A stretch of DNA of 64,000 nt from Pardosa pseudoannulata (GCA_032207245.1 CM063505.1:174608200-174672199), one strand, 5' to 3'; shown: positions 12,361 to 26,148, counted from the stretch's first letter. The notes: a model not told the origin generated them from the letters alone. Program-made: numbers and translations.

Positions 12361-15300
12361 CAGTGCATAACACATACTTCAGAAAATATCCGTTGTAGCA
12401 TATTAAATATGGTAAGACAAGTTTTAAAACTGGCAGAAATTGCAAGCCGTGTTTTTTCTTATTTTTGTAATTTCGCTCTATAATGGCTGATTGCACAATA
12501 TGAAACAATGCCGAGAATTTTCCATCAGCGGCAATTACCACCTCACAATAATGTTTGTGACCTTGGTCTTTTATTTCATTTCATTACATTTCCGAAGAAT
12601 TTAGATGTAGTGCTGTAAGGCTGTTTTTCTTTTAAAGTGATCTCAAGTTTTTATTCTAAGTTAGTTGCTTAACAAAGGGAGTTTTTAAAAGCAATCCATT
12701 ACAACAAGGAGTTTATCGAGCAACAAATCTGTGTTTTTCTTTGGCTATCGGAAATTCTCGTTTTGTTGTTGTTGCTGTTTTAAAAACAGCTTACTTCCTC
12801 ATACGGAAAAATACTTCCTTGTAACGGAAGTATTGTTCGCGAAAACTCGCGTTCTTCAGATTTCAACGGAAATACCCATTTCGACCACGCCTCAGTGTAA
12901 ATACGCAGTAACTAATACGTAAATTAATATACATTTCCTTTTCCACAAGTTCTGAGGACTGACAGATTGATTGTCAGGACCACAACCAATTCCAAAGTGG
13001 ATTTATGATTGCTAAAGCCATGGTGAACTGGTATATCCCCATCCCCCACCGAACTTTATTTAGAACATTATTTCTGCTGTTTGTACATAGTGCTGAAATA
13101 TTGCAGCATTTTCATGATTTCTTACAGCTTAGATTCAATTTCAAATCAACTTAAATCGTTGTTACTATTGTTACATTTTTAAGCATATATTTCATTATTT
13201 CCTAATTTTTATACGTTTTCCATAATTATTATAGAACTTCATTATAGAACTTCACTGTCCTTCCACTACTGCCCACTATTATAAAACTTTACTGTCCTTC
13301 ATTTTTACATTTTACACTTCATTTTACACTTCACTGTCCACTATTATAGAACTTCACTGTCCTTCATTTTTGCATCATTACGACATCGTTTACATCAGTT
13401 ACACATATGGTATGTACAGACTGTGTTATAAAATAATTTATCTATTCATCTTATCCTTATATAAAGAAAGAAAGAAGTAAGTAATACCCCATATACTTAT
13501 ATCAAATAACAAAAGTTGATAAAATAAATTAATAATTCTTATTTAATATATCGTAAATTTTCTTTAGTTTCCCCCTGTCAAATTTATTATTATCAATTCT
13601 TTCAAATGTTTACATAGTTCTTCACTGTCCTTCATTTATATTTGTAGACCACAAAAACTGCAACTTTCCTGTATAAAGTGCAGTGTGCTACCTAATAACA
13701 GTTTGGAGGCTGTAATTATATATTATATAATTATAATCTTATTATATTAGTAAACTAGCAGGAAACAGTGCCATTTCCAGAGTGGTAGATATATACATGA
13801 AATAGGTAAAATGGTAGATTTCAGGCTAAAGTTTAAAAATGTTGTAACAATCTATTTTGTTACTGGTCATAGCAGCTTTCTGTCCTACTTATATAAAATA
13901 GGCAGGTTACAAATTAAGAGGATGATGTATGTTACAAAGCGTATTTTATTAAATATCGACTTAGATTAATGGAAAGTTTGTACATATATATACCTTAAAG
14001 TATATAACATCTGTCAACTGGGGTCTCACATCTTTTGTCAAACTATTTGTAAATTATTTATGCTTTTATACTTCCAAAAATATCATGTAGCGCGTACTAT
14101 GGTATTAATATCTATGGTACGCGTACTATGGTATTGATATCCATGGTACCTTGATATGGATTCAAAGGCTTACATCAGTTGTTGACTGCAAGGGATACAA
14201 GTGTTTGAAATCTAGTTAAAGTGTCTCCCACGACCTGTTTAAACTTTCCAATAGTAAATGATGACTGCATCACTCTAACCAATGTCTTTTCAAAGTTCAG
14301 TTTTAAATCCAATTCAATAATTTGTTTCCACAATTCATTGAACTTATTACAGCAAATTAATGGGAAATCAATACTTTTTCTTAACTAAGAAGTGTGATAA
14401 AGGTCACGTGTAATGGCCCTTATCGAATGAAGACGTTAAATGTTTTATTTTCAACACAAAACAAAACAAAGTTTAATTCTATTCCACCCTCACCACCCCA
14501 GTCGACTAAGTCTCTATTTTTCATTATCGACCGGTTGCTTTCGAGACTGCATTTTGAAAGACTTACCTTCAACTTTCAGTTGCCTTTTTGTTTTCAGCTT
14601 TTACAAATGGCCCCGTTTCAATAAAGCGGAACGCATTCCGCCCGACAAAATTCTACGTTCGAAAAATAAACACACAAATATTCCAGCCCTCGAAATTGAA
14701 TTTCCAGACAGTGATTGATGGATTCGTGTCAACTTTTCCTCGCTGAACTCCCTGGCAATGTAAATAGGATTAAATAATGCCTGCACCGAATCTCCAACCT
14801 TCCAGTCACTCAACTTGTTTTGCTGTCTTTACAGAAATGTAGCCTGAGAAACTGCAAAATGCCCATTGAACAACTCAGTTTAGGCATGTTTGGGCATTCA
14901 GCTCTTATATTCTTGTACATATGATGGACAGCTATGAATGATGAGAGTAAACTCGTAGTAAGAATTTACCATTGTGGTCAATCGGCTTGAATATTTATTT
15001 TGTTGAAATTTTTGACGATCTTCACTTAACTTATATTTGGAAGACTTGTGATTTAACAACCGGTAGAAGCATTGGAGGGTAATATTATTGAATTAAAAGC
15101 CTTCCAATTTCATGAGAAAATTCTTCTCTTGGGTTTCATTCAGTCTATAGCTAACCTGTTCTCGTCGGTTAAAAGTATTTGTATGACTCAAGGGCTACGA
15201 ATTTTTCAGTTAGGATGAAAAATCTAAAACAGAAGTTCTTTTACTTGATGGAAAGCGAGATAATTAAAATTTTAAGATAGTTTTAGTTGTGATAAATACT

Positions 15301-15836
15301 TACTCCTCGTCAGTTTTCTTGCTTATTTGAAATCTTTTATATCAGAAAATAATTAATAAAGCTTTATAAATCTAATAATAAAAGCTCAAAATTAAAGCAA
15401 AAATGGCATCTAAAATACCGGTAATAATAATAAATAAATAAATATTATGTATCATAATGTGTGGTAGAAAAATAATCTTAAATTAATAAATTTTATGCTA
15501 AAAAAGCTTAATATCTCATTTGAAAAACGACTTTAAAAATATAAACTCTCTCAAGAATCTGTTGATAGCGTTTTATATGTAGCAAGATGTAACAATATTT
15601 GATTAACAAAAATTTGTTAAACCAACATCAATTTGATAAGAATGTTTTTAATATTTCTAAAAATAAATATTTTATGTAAAGAACAAGATAATCCAGTTTT
15701 AAAATTAACTTAATACTCTGTAGTTTTAGAAATAAGATATGAAGAATTTTGTTAAACTCAGTTATGGACAAAGTTCTTATTATGAATGAAACCCATCTAT
15801 TTAAATATGAATTATACATTTTAGTCTAGAAGAAAC
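12361..15836. other. No gene seen; short internal repeats
   Basis: A/T-rich. ACTTCACTGTCC and CTTCATTTTTAC/GCAT motifs recur between 13227 and 13380 and again near 13620. A 29-bp motif with GCGTACTATGGTATT and ATGGTAC is doubled at about 14091-14149. Short frames at 14394-14813 lack family similarity. Confidence 0.4.
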
Positions 15837-15932
15837 TTTTAGTCTACAAGTTTCTTTGCTTTGAATGGTAATTTCACAAAATCCCATTTCAACCCATTCA
15901 TCTAATCATCGCTAATTATCTTGCACTTTTCC
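15837..15932 (+). repeat. Dispersed direct repeat, copy 1
   Basis: TTTTAGTCTACAAGTTTCTT and the following 75 bp recur at 16650-16744 with about a dozen differences. Together they bracket roughly 720 bp of A/T-rich sequence. Confidence 0.7.
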
Positions 15933-16649
15933 TAATCATAGCAACTCATACAAACACTACACGTTTAAATTCTTTTTACCTAAGATTACATATTCATTCA
16001 TTTTCTTAGAATTAAAGGAAAAACGTAGTTTCCTGCCGAAATAAATATAGAAACTTTACCCGCTCTTAAAAGAGATAAAGTTGCAAAAGCATCATACCTT
16101 CCTAATATTTATTGTAATCCTTTTTATTTTCTTCCATACGCAAAGCGAATTTTTATTGCATTGTTAAAGGAGAAAGTATATTTTAATCCTTACATGCCTT
16201 TAAAATTTTAATTGTAATCTGCTTTAGGGGAAAATATTTATATTTTTCGTGATTACATAGTATTCTGATTCTAGTCACGAAATTTTGTTTTAACCCTCAA
16301 TCAACTTCTGTTTAAGGAGTTAACAACAAATGTTGTTTAGTGAGAAATTAGTCCGGAGCTCTGTTAACAAAACAGCACTAGATATGGCCTCACGCAAAAG
16401 TACCCAATCAACCTCGATGGCATCTCGAATTAAATCATGCGTAAAATTATCGATAATTCCTAAATCGTCTTTTGGGAAAAATGTAATTGCAAAAAAAATT
16501 CTTGAGCTTGAAGTTATGTATTTAAACTAGCATTACGTAGTGAAATTAAATGAACTAGCAATTTAATGCTGGCAATCATTATCAATATTTCAATAGAATT
16601 TGGGAAACCTTCATAAATATTAATGGTCTATAAATGCCTCATTTAAAGC
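15933..16649. other. No gene seen between direct repeats
   Basis: A short open frame at 16330-16530 has no recognisable similarity and no splice context. Nothing else found. Confidence 0.4.
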
Positions 16650-16744
16650 TTTTAGTCTACAAGTTTCTTTCCTTTGAATGGGCATTTCACAAAAGCCCAT
16701 TTCAACCCATTCGTCTAATCATCGCTAATTATCTTTCACTTTTC
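16650..16744 (+). repeat. Dispersed direct repeat, copy 2
   Basis: Partner of 15837-15932; both end in a CGCTAATTATCTT-CACTTTTC block. The two copies could be ends of a degraded element or a local duplication. Confidence 0.7.
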
Positions 16745-17739
16745 ATAGAGTGCTCAGTCATTATTTGTTCGTTATTATTTTTTGACATGCTTTGACTTTT
16801 GAGTTCATAGTTTGTGAAACACATTTAGGAAATTCGTAATTCTGGTTATAATTAATTAATCGATTCAATTTTGTAAAACCTCAGCTTCGTTCAACCCTCT
16901 GGACAATCGAGCCTTCAGTTTCAATAGGGTCATTATTCAATTTCTTGGAAGAATTCAATAAAGACCCAATTTAAGCAAGTTTTAATTAAATATTTCACAT
17001 CGGTTGTTCTTCATTAATAGGTCATCAATTTGTTACTGTGATTCGAAATGTTTAATTTGTTACATATTTTTTTTAACTTCCGCGTTCACTCGATATCAGC
17101 CTAGATATTTTCAAAGTATGTCTTGTTACGAGATCTCCCGGAAAGATCGGAAAAGAAGTTTTTCTGGGTAAATTTTTTTCCCAATCGAGTTAAAGCCAAA
17201 AGTAAAACTCCACCCATACAAGAGTGGAAAATTTATTTATTCTTCTAGAATAGAAAGATGACAGCTTGCTTTGTTTCCCAAATCTATTGTATTCTTTTAT
17301 CGAGTACGTTCAACTTTCATATTGTATACATACGCTGTATATTTATTTTTAATTAAGGTGGTTCTGTCTAGTCTTTTTGATCAATTTAATACAATGAAAT
17401 CTGTGACATATACAGTGTGCATACACAGTGACACAATTTAATAATAAAAATTTTTAAATACTTACCTAAAATACTACGTGTATTTTTATTCTCTAATATT
17501 TACTTTCAATTTTCCGAATTATTGTCACAAATATTATTTATTAGGCATATAAAAATAAATGAGTTTTCATTTATTAGTAATTATTTACATGCTTTGTAAG
17601 CTACACTTATCAAGATAAAAATGGAATGTAATCATAAATTTAGAAGTTTCCGTATACAAGTATATGCACAAACATAGATATATAGATGCACACATATATG
17701 TACATATATATACATATATATGTATATGTACATTTTTAT

Positions 17740-18060
17740 ATATAAAATTCTTCTTCCCGTGTGTTTGTAATAGAACTCCCCCTAAACGGCTGGGCTGATT
17801 TTGATGAAATTTTGTATATGTAATTAAGTTGATTCGAGAATGGTTTAGACTCACAATTTGATCTGAAAGAAAACGTTTTTTATTAAAAATCCAGAATTGC
17901 TCGCTTATTGAAATTATTATAATGCCTCTTGAAACTCTTCGCTGCCAAGGTATCTGTGGCGCAATGGTCAGTGCAGCGGGCTTCAGTACGATAAATCCCA
18001 GGATTGAATTCCCGAACAGGCGAGGTGGGAATTTTAATTTAATCTAATTACATTTGTAAC
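17740..18060 (+). repeat. Dispersed arthropod-type repeat with tRNA-like end
   Basis: Contains CTAAACGGCTGGGCTGATTT followed by TGATGAAATTTTGTATATG, wording I have seen in repeats of several arthropods. A tRNA-like segment at about 17953 follows: A-box-like TGGCGCAATGGTCAGTGC, B-box-like GGATTGAATTCC. The family is not assigned. Confidence 0.4.
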
Positions 18061-18206
18061 GACTGTACGCGTGGAGACGTCAAGTATTTTTTAAATAATT
18101 TTTCCTTATTTTTCCATCAGAACGGTCGAATTTGTATTTTATTTAAAAACATTTTACAATTTTTGGATTTACAGAGTTAAAACAGAACAACGTCTGTCGA
18201 GTCGTC

Positions 18207-18694
<488 letters not shown>

Positions 18695-18696
18695 CC

Positions 18697-18751
18697 ATAG
18701 GTAGCCTACTGATAGCAGTAAGGGCATTTACTCGTGTAAATCTTTGTTACA
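18697..18751 (+). mobile_element. LTR-family 3' end fragment, copy 3
   Basis: GGTAGCCTACTGATAGCAG through AATCTTTGTTACA matches the last 50 bp or so of the putative LTRs at 9352 and 35771. It directly abuts the TA tract. Confidence 0.45.
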
Positions 18752-20585
18752 ACAGTAACTTTTATATATGTGTGTGTGTATGTATGTATGGAGGGGTGTA
18801 CTATCAACCATTGTATTTAATAATGAATTTGAAAAACATAACATAAGAAATTTCATATGCTGAAAGAACTAAAAGGGAGAAAACTAATTAGATTCCATTA
18901 TAAATTTAATGCATTATAAAATGACCTAATATAGAATTTATGCTATAAATGTAATAATTTTGGCTCAAAGAAATTACATGATGTTCCAAGTGAAGAATAC
19001 TTATGAATTCTGTGTTTGGTTTATAATTTAATAATTAGTAAAGTCAATTTAATATTTTCAAGATGTATATATTTTAAAGTATTTTATAAAAACAATGCCC
19101 ATCCTTTAAAGGTTCCTGAAACAAGTTGAGAATTTTTTAGAAACTTTTAAAGTTTTTCAAATATAAGAAGGCTAATGATTTAAGTTTCATACTTTTACAT
19201 ACACAAGATAAAATCTTATTTACATACAATGCAAATTCTTTTAGAGCAAAAGTTTAAATCGACAGGCAAGAATCCTTTGTTGCCTCAGAATAAATTCCTT
19301 GAAAAGTTTTCTCACACCCTCGTGACAATTAGAATACTATACTAAATACAGTGTTTTTGTTTTCGAGATGAAATTTTCTCTCAACCGGATTGTATGAAAT
19401 TAGATCCAAGATTTCCAGGATTGCAAGTGAACTAATTTCTGTTTAAGCCATTAATCTTCGCTTGGGTTCCAAATAATCCTCCGCGGAGTAATGGAATTTT
19501 TGGCAGTACAAGGTCCAATCGGATCTTCTCAACCTTGAGCATAACGTATTACATGAAGAAGACAATAGAAAAAAAGATATGCAAGTTTTACAGGGTGAAA
19601 CGCCTAACCATTCCGAATTCGTTTTTTATGAATCGCTTTAAGATTCCGTACACGGAAATCAAGCGTAAGCTTTCACTGGAGGAAAATGAAACCTCCGAGA
19701 CAACCACCCTTCCCCGAAGGCAGGGCGATGCATCTGGATCGGATCAAGGCCTCTTCCCGTCCTCTCCCATGAGCTGGGACACAATGCGCTGCATTGTTAT
19801 TCCGCTATGTAATTTTCAGCATTTCTGTGATTCTTAATTGCTGAAGGTCGCTTTGCTCTTCATCTCGTTGAAGCTGCTTCATGACATGAAATCACGCACA
19901 GAGGAGGTTTAAAGGCCGTTCCGTCATTAAGGCCGATTTATCAGGCTTTGTATCGGACAGTCACTTCAACCAAAGGACCTTGCTTAGAACTCGGACGATT
20001 GTTAAAATCTCATTAGTCTTCCTCTCGATATACCCGGAAATATTCTTTAGAGCGAAATTCGGGGATACTTCTCCGGATCGTTCCAAATTTCATTCATTAC
20101 TTAACAGATAGCATTTACACCATTTTATCAATGACAGAAGACATAAGTCAGTTGCTTTTAAAGATATCCTGGCTAATTACATAAAATATATGAACAGTTT
20201 TATTGTTTTCATGCCAAGGAAGGGTGCCGAATAACTCCACCCATTGTTCAAATATGAATAATATATAGAACTGCTCAATTACAGTGCCCTCAAACGCAAT
20301 CTAGGTAAAACAATCATCAATAATAAGTATTGTGATCATTGTCTGAAGATGAATCATCAATATGATTTTATAAATAGACCAATTAATATATTTTAACAAA
20401 TCACATTGTTGAAAAATTATAATTTTAGTACCTACAAAAAACTTACTCTTCGTTGTTTTCGGAGAAGAAATAAATAAAAAATTGAAAAATATAATTATCC
20501 TATAAAATTAACACAAATTTAAATTAGTAACATGTGTATAGTAATAATTAAACTTAATAAATTTATGCATATTCCAGGAAAAGTG

Positions 20586-20621
<36 letters not shown>

Positions 20622-21477
20622 GCTTTATAGTATTTTTGTCTGTCAGTAGTAATTCTGAATAGTTACCGAAACACCATACATGTAAAATTAACATTTATTT
20701 TAAACTAAAAATAGCAGAAATCACTAAAGTCGACCTAATCGGCTAAGTGCACATATATATTAGGCTAAAACGCAACAAACACAGTTATAGTTAAACGCAC
20801 TGTAACAGGTAAAATAAATAGATATCAATAGGAACACAAACCACAGAAGATGGTGGGCACAGCTCTGCACCTCAATATTCCCTTCCGATAGTTTAAACTC
20901 TCTCCGCTAAAAGGTACAACGAGTTTTGATAACCGACCTGACTTCGTAAAATTCAAAATGTGTCTTAACTGAAATATTTCTCACATAATTATAAACTTGA
21001 TCTAGCAAGAAAGAAAGTTTAGTTCACAGCTGTGCATCACACATTTACACAAAACTTATTCTAAGGATCTCTAAATCTTATATTATTTTTCAGTTATGTT
21101 GAAACACTAATATCATTCGAATGGACTTGGGTCCTTAAGCCAATGTGTTTCTAGCGAACAATGAAAACATTAAGAACATCGTGGTCTTAAAGCTTCAAAT
21201 ATACTTGCATACAAATGCATAGAAAAGTTTACACAGTAAATATACACATTTATGTAAAGGCATATTTTTATGGAACGGATTATGTAGAAAATGTATTTGA
21301 TTGTTTTGATTTTTAAAGTCAGACCACATATTTAACTCTCTTTATCTGTACTAAAATCCACTGTATTGTTCCGTGTTCTCAAACATTTTCTAAATGTAAA
21401 TAGGAACATTATCAACATTTATATCATTATGTATATCAACATTCATATTCTTCATACAATTTTTAAACCTCGAATGA
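18752..21477. other. No gene seen; G+C-richer patch at 19440-20100
   Basis: A 660-bp patch stands out by higher G+C and lower repetitiveness. It holds an open frame at 19535-19837 with no family similarity. (TA)n at 20588-20619. The rest is plain A/T-rich sequence. Confidence 0.4.
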
Positions 21478-21978
21478 ACCAATAAATATCACAACAAGAA
21501 TGACAAAAATAAATAACTCTTGAAAATATCTCTGTGCGTTTAAAAAAAAAACACTATTAGACTCGTTTGAAATTATCTTCCTTTTGCTAATGTTTCGATT
21601 CATATTTCGATAGTATATAATTTTAAAAGCCCATTGTATGACTGCGGCCAGGACAGGTTGTGAAATTTCTTACTACTCAAAAGCGTATTCATTAGATCTA
21701 CTGAACAATATAATTAGACTACTGGAATAAACCAATAAATATCACAACAAGAATAACAAAAATAAATAACTCTTGAAAATATCTCTGTGCGTTTAAAAAA
21801 ACACTATTAGACTCGTTTGAAGTTATCTTCCTTTTGCTAATGTTTCGATTCATATTTCGATCATATATCATTTTAAAAGCTCATTTGTTAACTGTGGCCA
21901 GGACAGGTTGAGAAATCTCTTACTGCTCAAAAAGCGTATTCATTAGATCTATTGGACAATATTCAGAATATACTAAAA
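21478..21978 (+). repeat. Tandem duplication, 251-bp unit
   Basis: ACCAATAAATATCACAACAA begins both units (about 21478 and 21729). They stay alignable to the end of GCGTATTCATTAGATCTA, differing at scattered positions and in an A-run length. Confidence 0.9.
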
Positions 21979-22062
21979 AAAATTCTATTTCATCCTTGTA
22001 TGAAATACTGTGAAATACAATAAATAAGATTACCTAATCATCGTTCTGAATGTAGCATTCAA

Positions 22063-22230
22063 GGTTTACAACGGTCTACTTTTTTGCAACACGAGTACTA
22101 ATGAGACCAAGACCTACTGCTTAAAGCCGATTCCGAACGTCTACAAATATCCATGTCGCCTTAGGATTAGAATCCACGAACTCCGGTATCGAAGATCAAC
22201 GCCCTGACCATTCGGCCATCGTTGGGCTTT
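22063..22230 (-). mobile_element. AAACC-tailed SINE, old copy
   Basis: Body and head match the family (ACGGTCTACTTTTTTGCAAC, AAAGCCGATTCCGAACG, GCCCTGACCATTCGGCCATC). The B box is mutated. A possible 6-bp duplication ATTCAA flanks it. Confidence 0.8.
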
Positions 22231-23469
22231 AGTATTCAATGAAAATTTTCACAGTACACAATAATGTCTGTTCAAACATGTCACTTCTATGTCTGTTGAA
22301 TACGTTTTAGGATATTCATCTTGGCCAAAACTTTGTTGCCAATCGCTTCAACAGATTCAGACATGAGGATAAGTATTTCTTATACTGAATTTGAAGCAAT
22401 GTGGCCTCGATCAAGTAAATTTTGACAACTGCATGAGATGCCGAAGGTCAACTAGAACGCAGGGACATCATCCACATTTCTATACAGCACGTAACTCTTT
22501 TATATTGAATGTTTTTCAAATAAAAACTAATTCACTGACTGTAAAATTATTATTACAGTTCAGTGGAAGAGAAAGTTTCAGAAACATAATGTATTTAAGC
22601 AATAATTCATAGCCTATAACAGATGCCCTTGAAGATAATGCATCGTTTATGCTTGAGACACATTTATTATTTCATATTTACTCGTATTATTCCAACCACC
22701 ATCGTCTTACATTGTAGAATGACATTAATTTTTAATTCTCTTTCTTTTGATTTATTTCATCTTCTTCGCTATATGAAAATAAACTTTTTATAGAAAGGTA
22801 AAGTTTTAAATTACTTTAAAGGCAGAAATAAATTATTTGATCTACCCTGAATTAATAAGGTTTAGATTTTTTTAATTATAGGTTATGATAATTTAATTTA
22901 ATAACGATAATTTTTTACAAGCGTAAAAATTTATTGGAAAATAATTTTGTTAATATGAAACTTTGATTTTATCGGATAATCATATCCCCTACTACATACC
23001 CTAAATTCTAAAATAAACATGTGATTTTTCTCATCGTAAAACTGAAAAGCTTAAATAGTTCTCAATGACTTATTAAAGTTCAAAACCAAAATCTGTCCTA
23101 ACAAGTCCCTCTAGCTAATCATGGATGTTTGAATTCTTTTCGAATGGGGTTTATTGATCCATAGATCTAGCTGAGCTGGGCTCTTGAACGACGTGAGGAC
23201 TATAAAATGTTAAACGGCAAGGCTGACTTTGAAAGGCAACCAGGAATGTTTTTAACAATTGATGGAAAGGTGGGACAAGTGTATTTCTACAAATGAGGAA
23301 TATTTTGAAGGGAATAAGAATGAGTAACTCTAACGTTTGTGGAATGAAGTTTTTATGACATTAGTTTGCATGTTTACTGAAGAGACTTCGTATAAACTAC
23401 CGAGAAAATTCCAAGCTGTCTGTGTGGAGTACGGGAAAAACAGGATAATCGTTTAACAGTAATGCTGAT
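22231..23469. other. No gene seen
   Basis: A/T-rich; the open frame at 22391-22612 is not supported by similarity or splice signals. Confidence 0.4.
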
Positions 23470-23650
23470 AAACTATGGGCAAATGGATAGAGTGCTACTT
23501 TTTCATACCGCCGTTCGTGGGTTCGAACCCCATTATTGACAATAATGTTCCTAGCCATTTTAATCGACTTTAAGCAGTAGGTCTCGGTCTCATTATCCTT
23601 CGTGTAACAAATTAGTAAACCGTAGCGCTTGAAATTTAACTAAACCAAAC
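23470..23650 (+). mobile_element. AAACC-tailed SINE
   Basis: A-box-like ATGGGCAAATGGATAGAG, B box GGGTTCGAACCCC, body with CGACTTTAAGCAGTAGGTC and tail AACTAAACCAAAC. This copy is the best bridge to the satellite unit, which shares its ATTTTAATCGACTTTAAGCA wording. Confidence 0.85.
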
Positions 23651-23651
23651 T

Positions 23652-23712
23652 AATTACCCTCTGTTAACTCATGTTACAAAAGTTTAACTGTAGCGTTCCA
23701 AATTAAACTAAA
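23652..23712 (+). mobile_element. SINE tail fragment
   Basis: A second, 5'-truncated copy of the SINE 3' part (CCCTCTGTTAACTCATGTTA, GTAGCGTTCCAAATTAAAC) directly follows the full copy. Confidence 0.55.
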
Positions 23713-24083
23713 TATATTTCGGTAACATTTATTTGTTGTTGTGCTGTCTCACAGATTATATTCTTAATTTTTTTCAGCTTTCTAAATTGTAATTGATCCT
23801 TGTTTTTCTCAATATCTTCCAGCAGAGTGCTGTGAAGGTCATTCACCAAGTAACAAGCTAGTTACAAATTAATTAAAATAAACAACTGAAGCTAGTTTTA
23901 TTTCAAAAATATTCCCACAGTAGTTAAAAAAAATCTAAACGCGAGTTCTTTCATACCAGTCAAGTCCTATTATAACGCGAGACTTTAGCTACTTACACTA
24001 TACGGACTATCCGTAGCTGAATTCAACGTGTTTGCAAGCGTAATTTACGAGCATCAATTTCTCTTTTCTTTAATTGGTTTGCT

Positions 24084-24794
24084 CGTAATTTTCATCCATG
24101 TAAAGAGAGCTATTGCCGAGATTGTTGAAAATGTCACTCTTGAAAACATTTTAATTGTAGACGATCAGATTCTGGACCTTATCCTCTGAGACAGACTGAA
24201 TGACAGTTTATAGAAATCATTGCTCCCACAGATAAGAAACTGAAATTTAAAAGACAATTTGTAGTTTTGTGTTCGTGAAGGAAATGAAAATAAGAAGAAG
24301 TATTCGAATTTTAAAAAACACACAATATTTCCTCCCTGATTGTGACAATGGGAGTTGCATTACACAATACTTCAAAATGTACTTTATAGAAAATACTTGA
24401 GCTCCATTTGGAAAACTTCATTCTAAAATATGAAAGTCATTTTTTATTATTTTGATTCTTGTAAAGAGAATCATTGACTGGATTATTGCAAAATATCACT
24501 CGGGAATAAATTTCAAAAGTGGACCACCAGGTTCTGAATTTGCTTTGAGACTGACAGAGAGACATTTTATAAAAATCACTTCTCCCGCAGATAACAAATT
24601 GAAATTTAAAACATAATATACAGTTTAAGGTTTAAAAATAATGAAAATTTAAAGATAAATCAATTAAAAAAGCACTATTTCTACCATGATTACATTAATC
24701 ATTACATTACACCGTACCTTAAATTATACTACATATCGAAGACTTGTGAACAGTTTGGAAATATGTAAAATGTTCCATTGTCAAATATGAAAGT
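24084..24794 (+). repeat. Old tandem duplication, about 355-bp unit
   Basis: Shared ordered blocks: TTT-ATTC/CATC-TGTAAAGAGA, GATTATTG-AAA-TATCACTC, CAGATAAGAAACTGAAATTT against CAGATAACAAATTGAAATTT, and the common end ATATGAAAGTCA at about 24439 and 24794. Divergence is much greater than in the 21.5 kb duplication. Confidence 0.75.
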
Positions 24795-25098
24795 CAATCT
24801 TTATTGCATTGAGAGTGTACTTTTAGAGGATAGTTTGTTCTAAAATTAAAAATACACTGAAGTAAAAACAGGAAATGTGAAAACAAGAAATAAATTTTAA
24901 CCATTTTCTTATTCGAAGCTTGGTGTTTAAATTTTAAATATGCGCATTGCAAATATGACTTTTCTAACTGCAAAGCGGACCAGTTAAATGTTTATACATG
25001 AACAGACCGTTACCGTTTTTTATCTCCTTGTAAATCTGTTCCTCATGTGAGAAACCAATAAAATATTGTTTACTATTAAGCATTCCTTATTCATATCG

Positions 25099-25153
25099 GT
25101 CTCATTAACTCTCGTATAACAAAACAGTAGGTCCACCGTTTCAAAATAAACCT
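25099..25153 (+). mobile_element. SINE tail fragment
   Basis: TCGGTCTCATTAACTCTCGT, then AACAAAACAGTAGGTCCACC and AATAAACC match the 3' half of the AAACC-tailed SINE. Confidence 0.55.
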
Positions 25154-25417
25154 ATTTACATCTTAATTCTATGCAATAATTTCACAGCTTTTCTGATTAT
25201 CTCAGACTATCTTCAAAGCATTTATATTATTTTGGTTTAACTATTATTATTCTGTATGATCATTAGTTATTTATATTCATTAGTTTTTGCTGTAAACAAA
25301 CTCTGAAAGCTGCTCCGGATAATTACCCAGTATTTTTTGAGTGAAAGAGAATAGAAAATAAAAATATGGTTGCACTTTTCTTGCAATAAGACAATCCTTG
25401 TCGCACTTTCCTACAGG

Positions 25418-25449
25418 TATAAAAACGCGATTAGATCAGGAAGGGTTCA
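25418..25449 (+). promoter_or_regulatory. TATA box with correctly spaced initiator-like site
   Basis: TATAAAAA at 25418-25425 and TTCACAG with its A at 25449, a spacing of 31 bp. An ATG follows at 25506 and opens an 18-codon frame with a hydrophobic centre. Single short motifs occur by chance in A/T-rich DNA, so this is only a candidate. Confidence 0.25.
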
Positions 25450-26148
25450 CAGCATCCGTTTCAGTGTTTTTTATATGCAGCGATACAGATAATTTCGAGG
25501 GACTAATGAAAAAGATGGCAGTTAAATGGAGGCACGTAATTATTGCGATATTATGCGAGTAATAATTGTGACATCATTGAATCTAGATTTAATCTATCGT
25601 GAAAACCTTTAAAATTTATGGCGTACTTTAACAGTTAAATGCGTTGCCATCAAAGTAAAATGTTTTCTCCCAGATTGAAGATAGAAAAATACCATTCATC
25701 AAGAAATCCCTTCTGTAATCATCTCAAGGAAAATGAAAGAAACGGGGAAATTTTTAAAGCTTGGTCCATTAACGCGGGGAAAATCTGTTTAGGAAATCGT
25801 TTAGCATCATTTTTTATGCCACTAAATGAGACCTTAACAAGTTCCTGACTGGAAAATGTACCCTCTTAGTTACTTTTAAAGTTTAGATAACAGATTCCTA
25901 ATATTTTTTATGTATTTTCTACATTTAAACATACACTCACTCAATTTAAAGCATGTTCTTTAATCTGCACTTAATGGAACTTCTCTTTTTACTCAGATTT
26001 TTACAAAGACAAGATATACGTTAATTTGAACATACCTATAAGCTAACTTTCCCTATATTACCATTTTAGTGGTTTTCCTCTTATTTTAGGTTGTTTTTTA
26101 ATTACTTATGAATTAGGTTCTATGGGGAACATATAACTAATCTATTAA

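Noticed and set aside
14601..14813. - strand frame starting MSDWKVGDSVQALF, reminiscent of a Tudor domain start
   Set aside because: Only the WKVGD motif fits; the aromatic and acidic residues that should follow are absent and there are no splice sites, so it is likely chance.
19535..19837. 100-codon open frame
   Set aside because: No similarity, no convincing splice sites, and codon use not clearly coding; kept only as part of the G+C-richer island.
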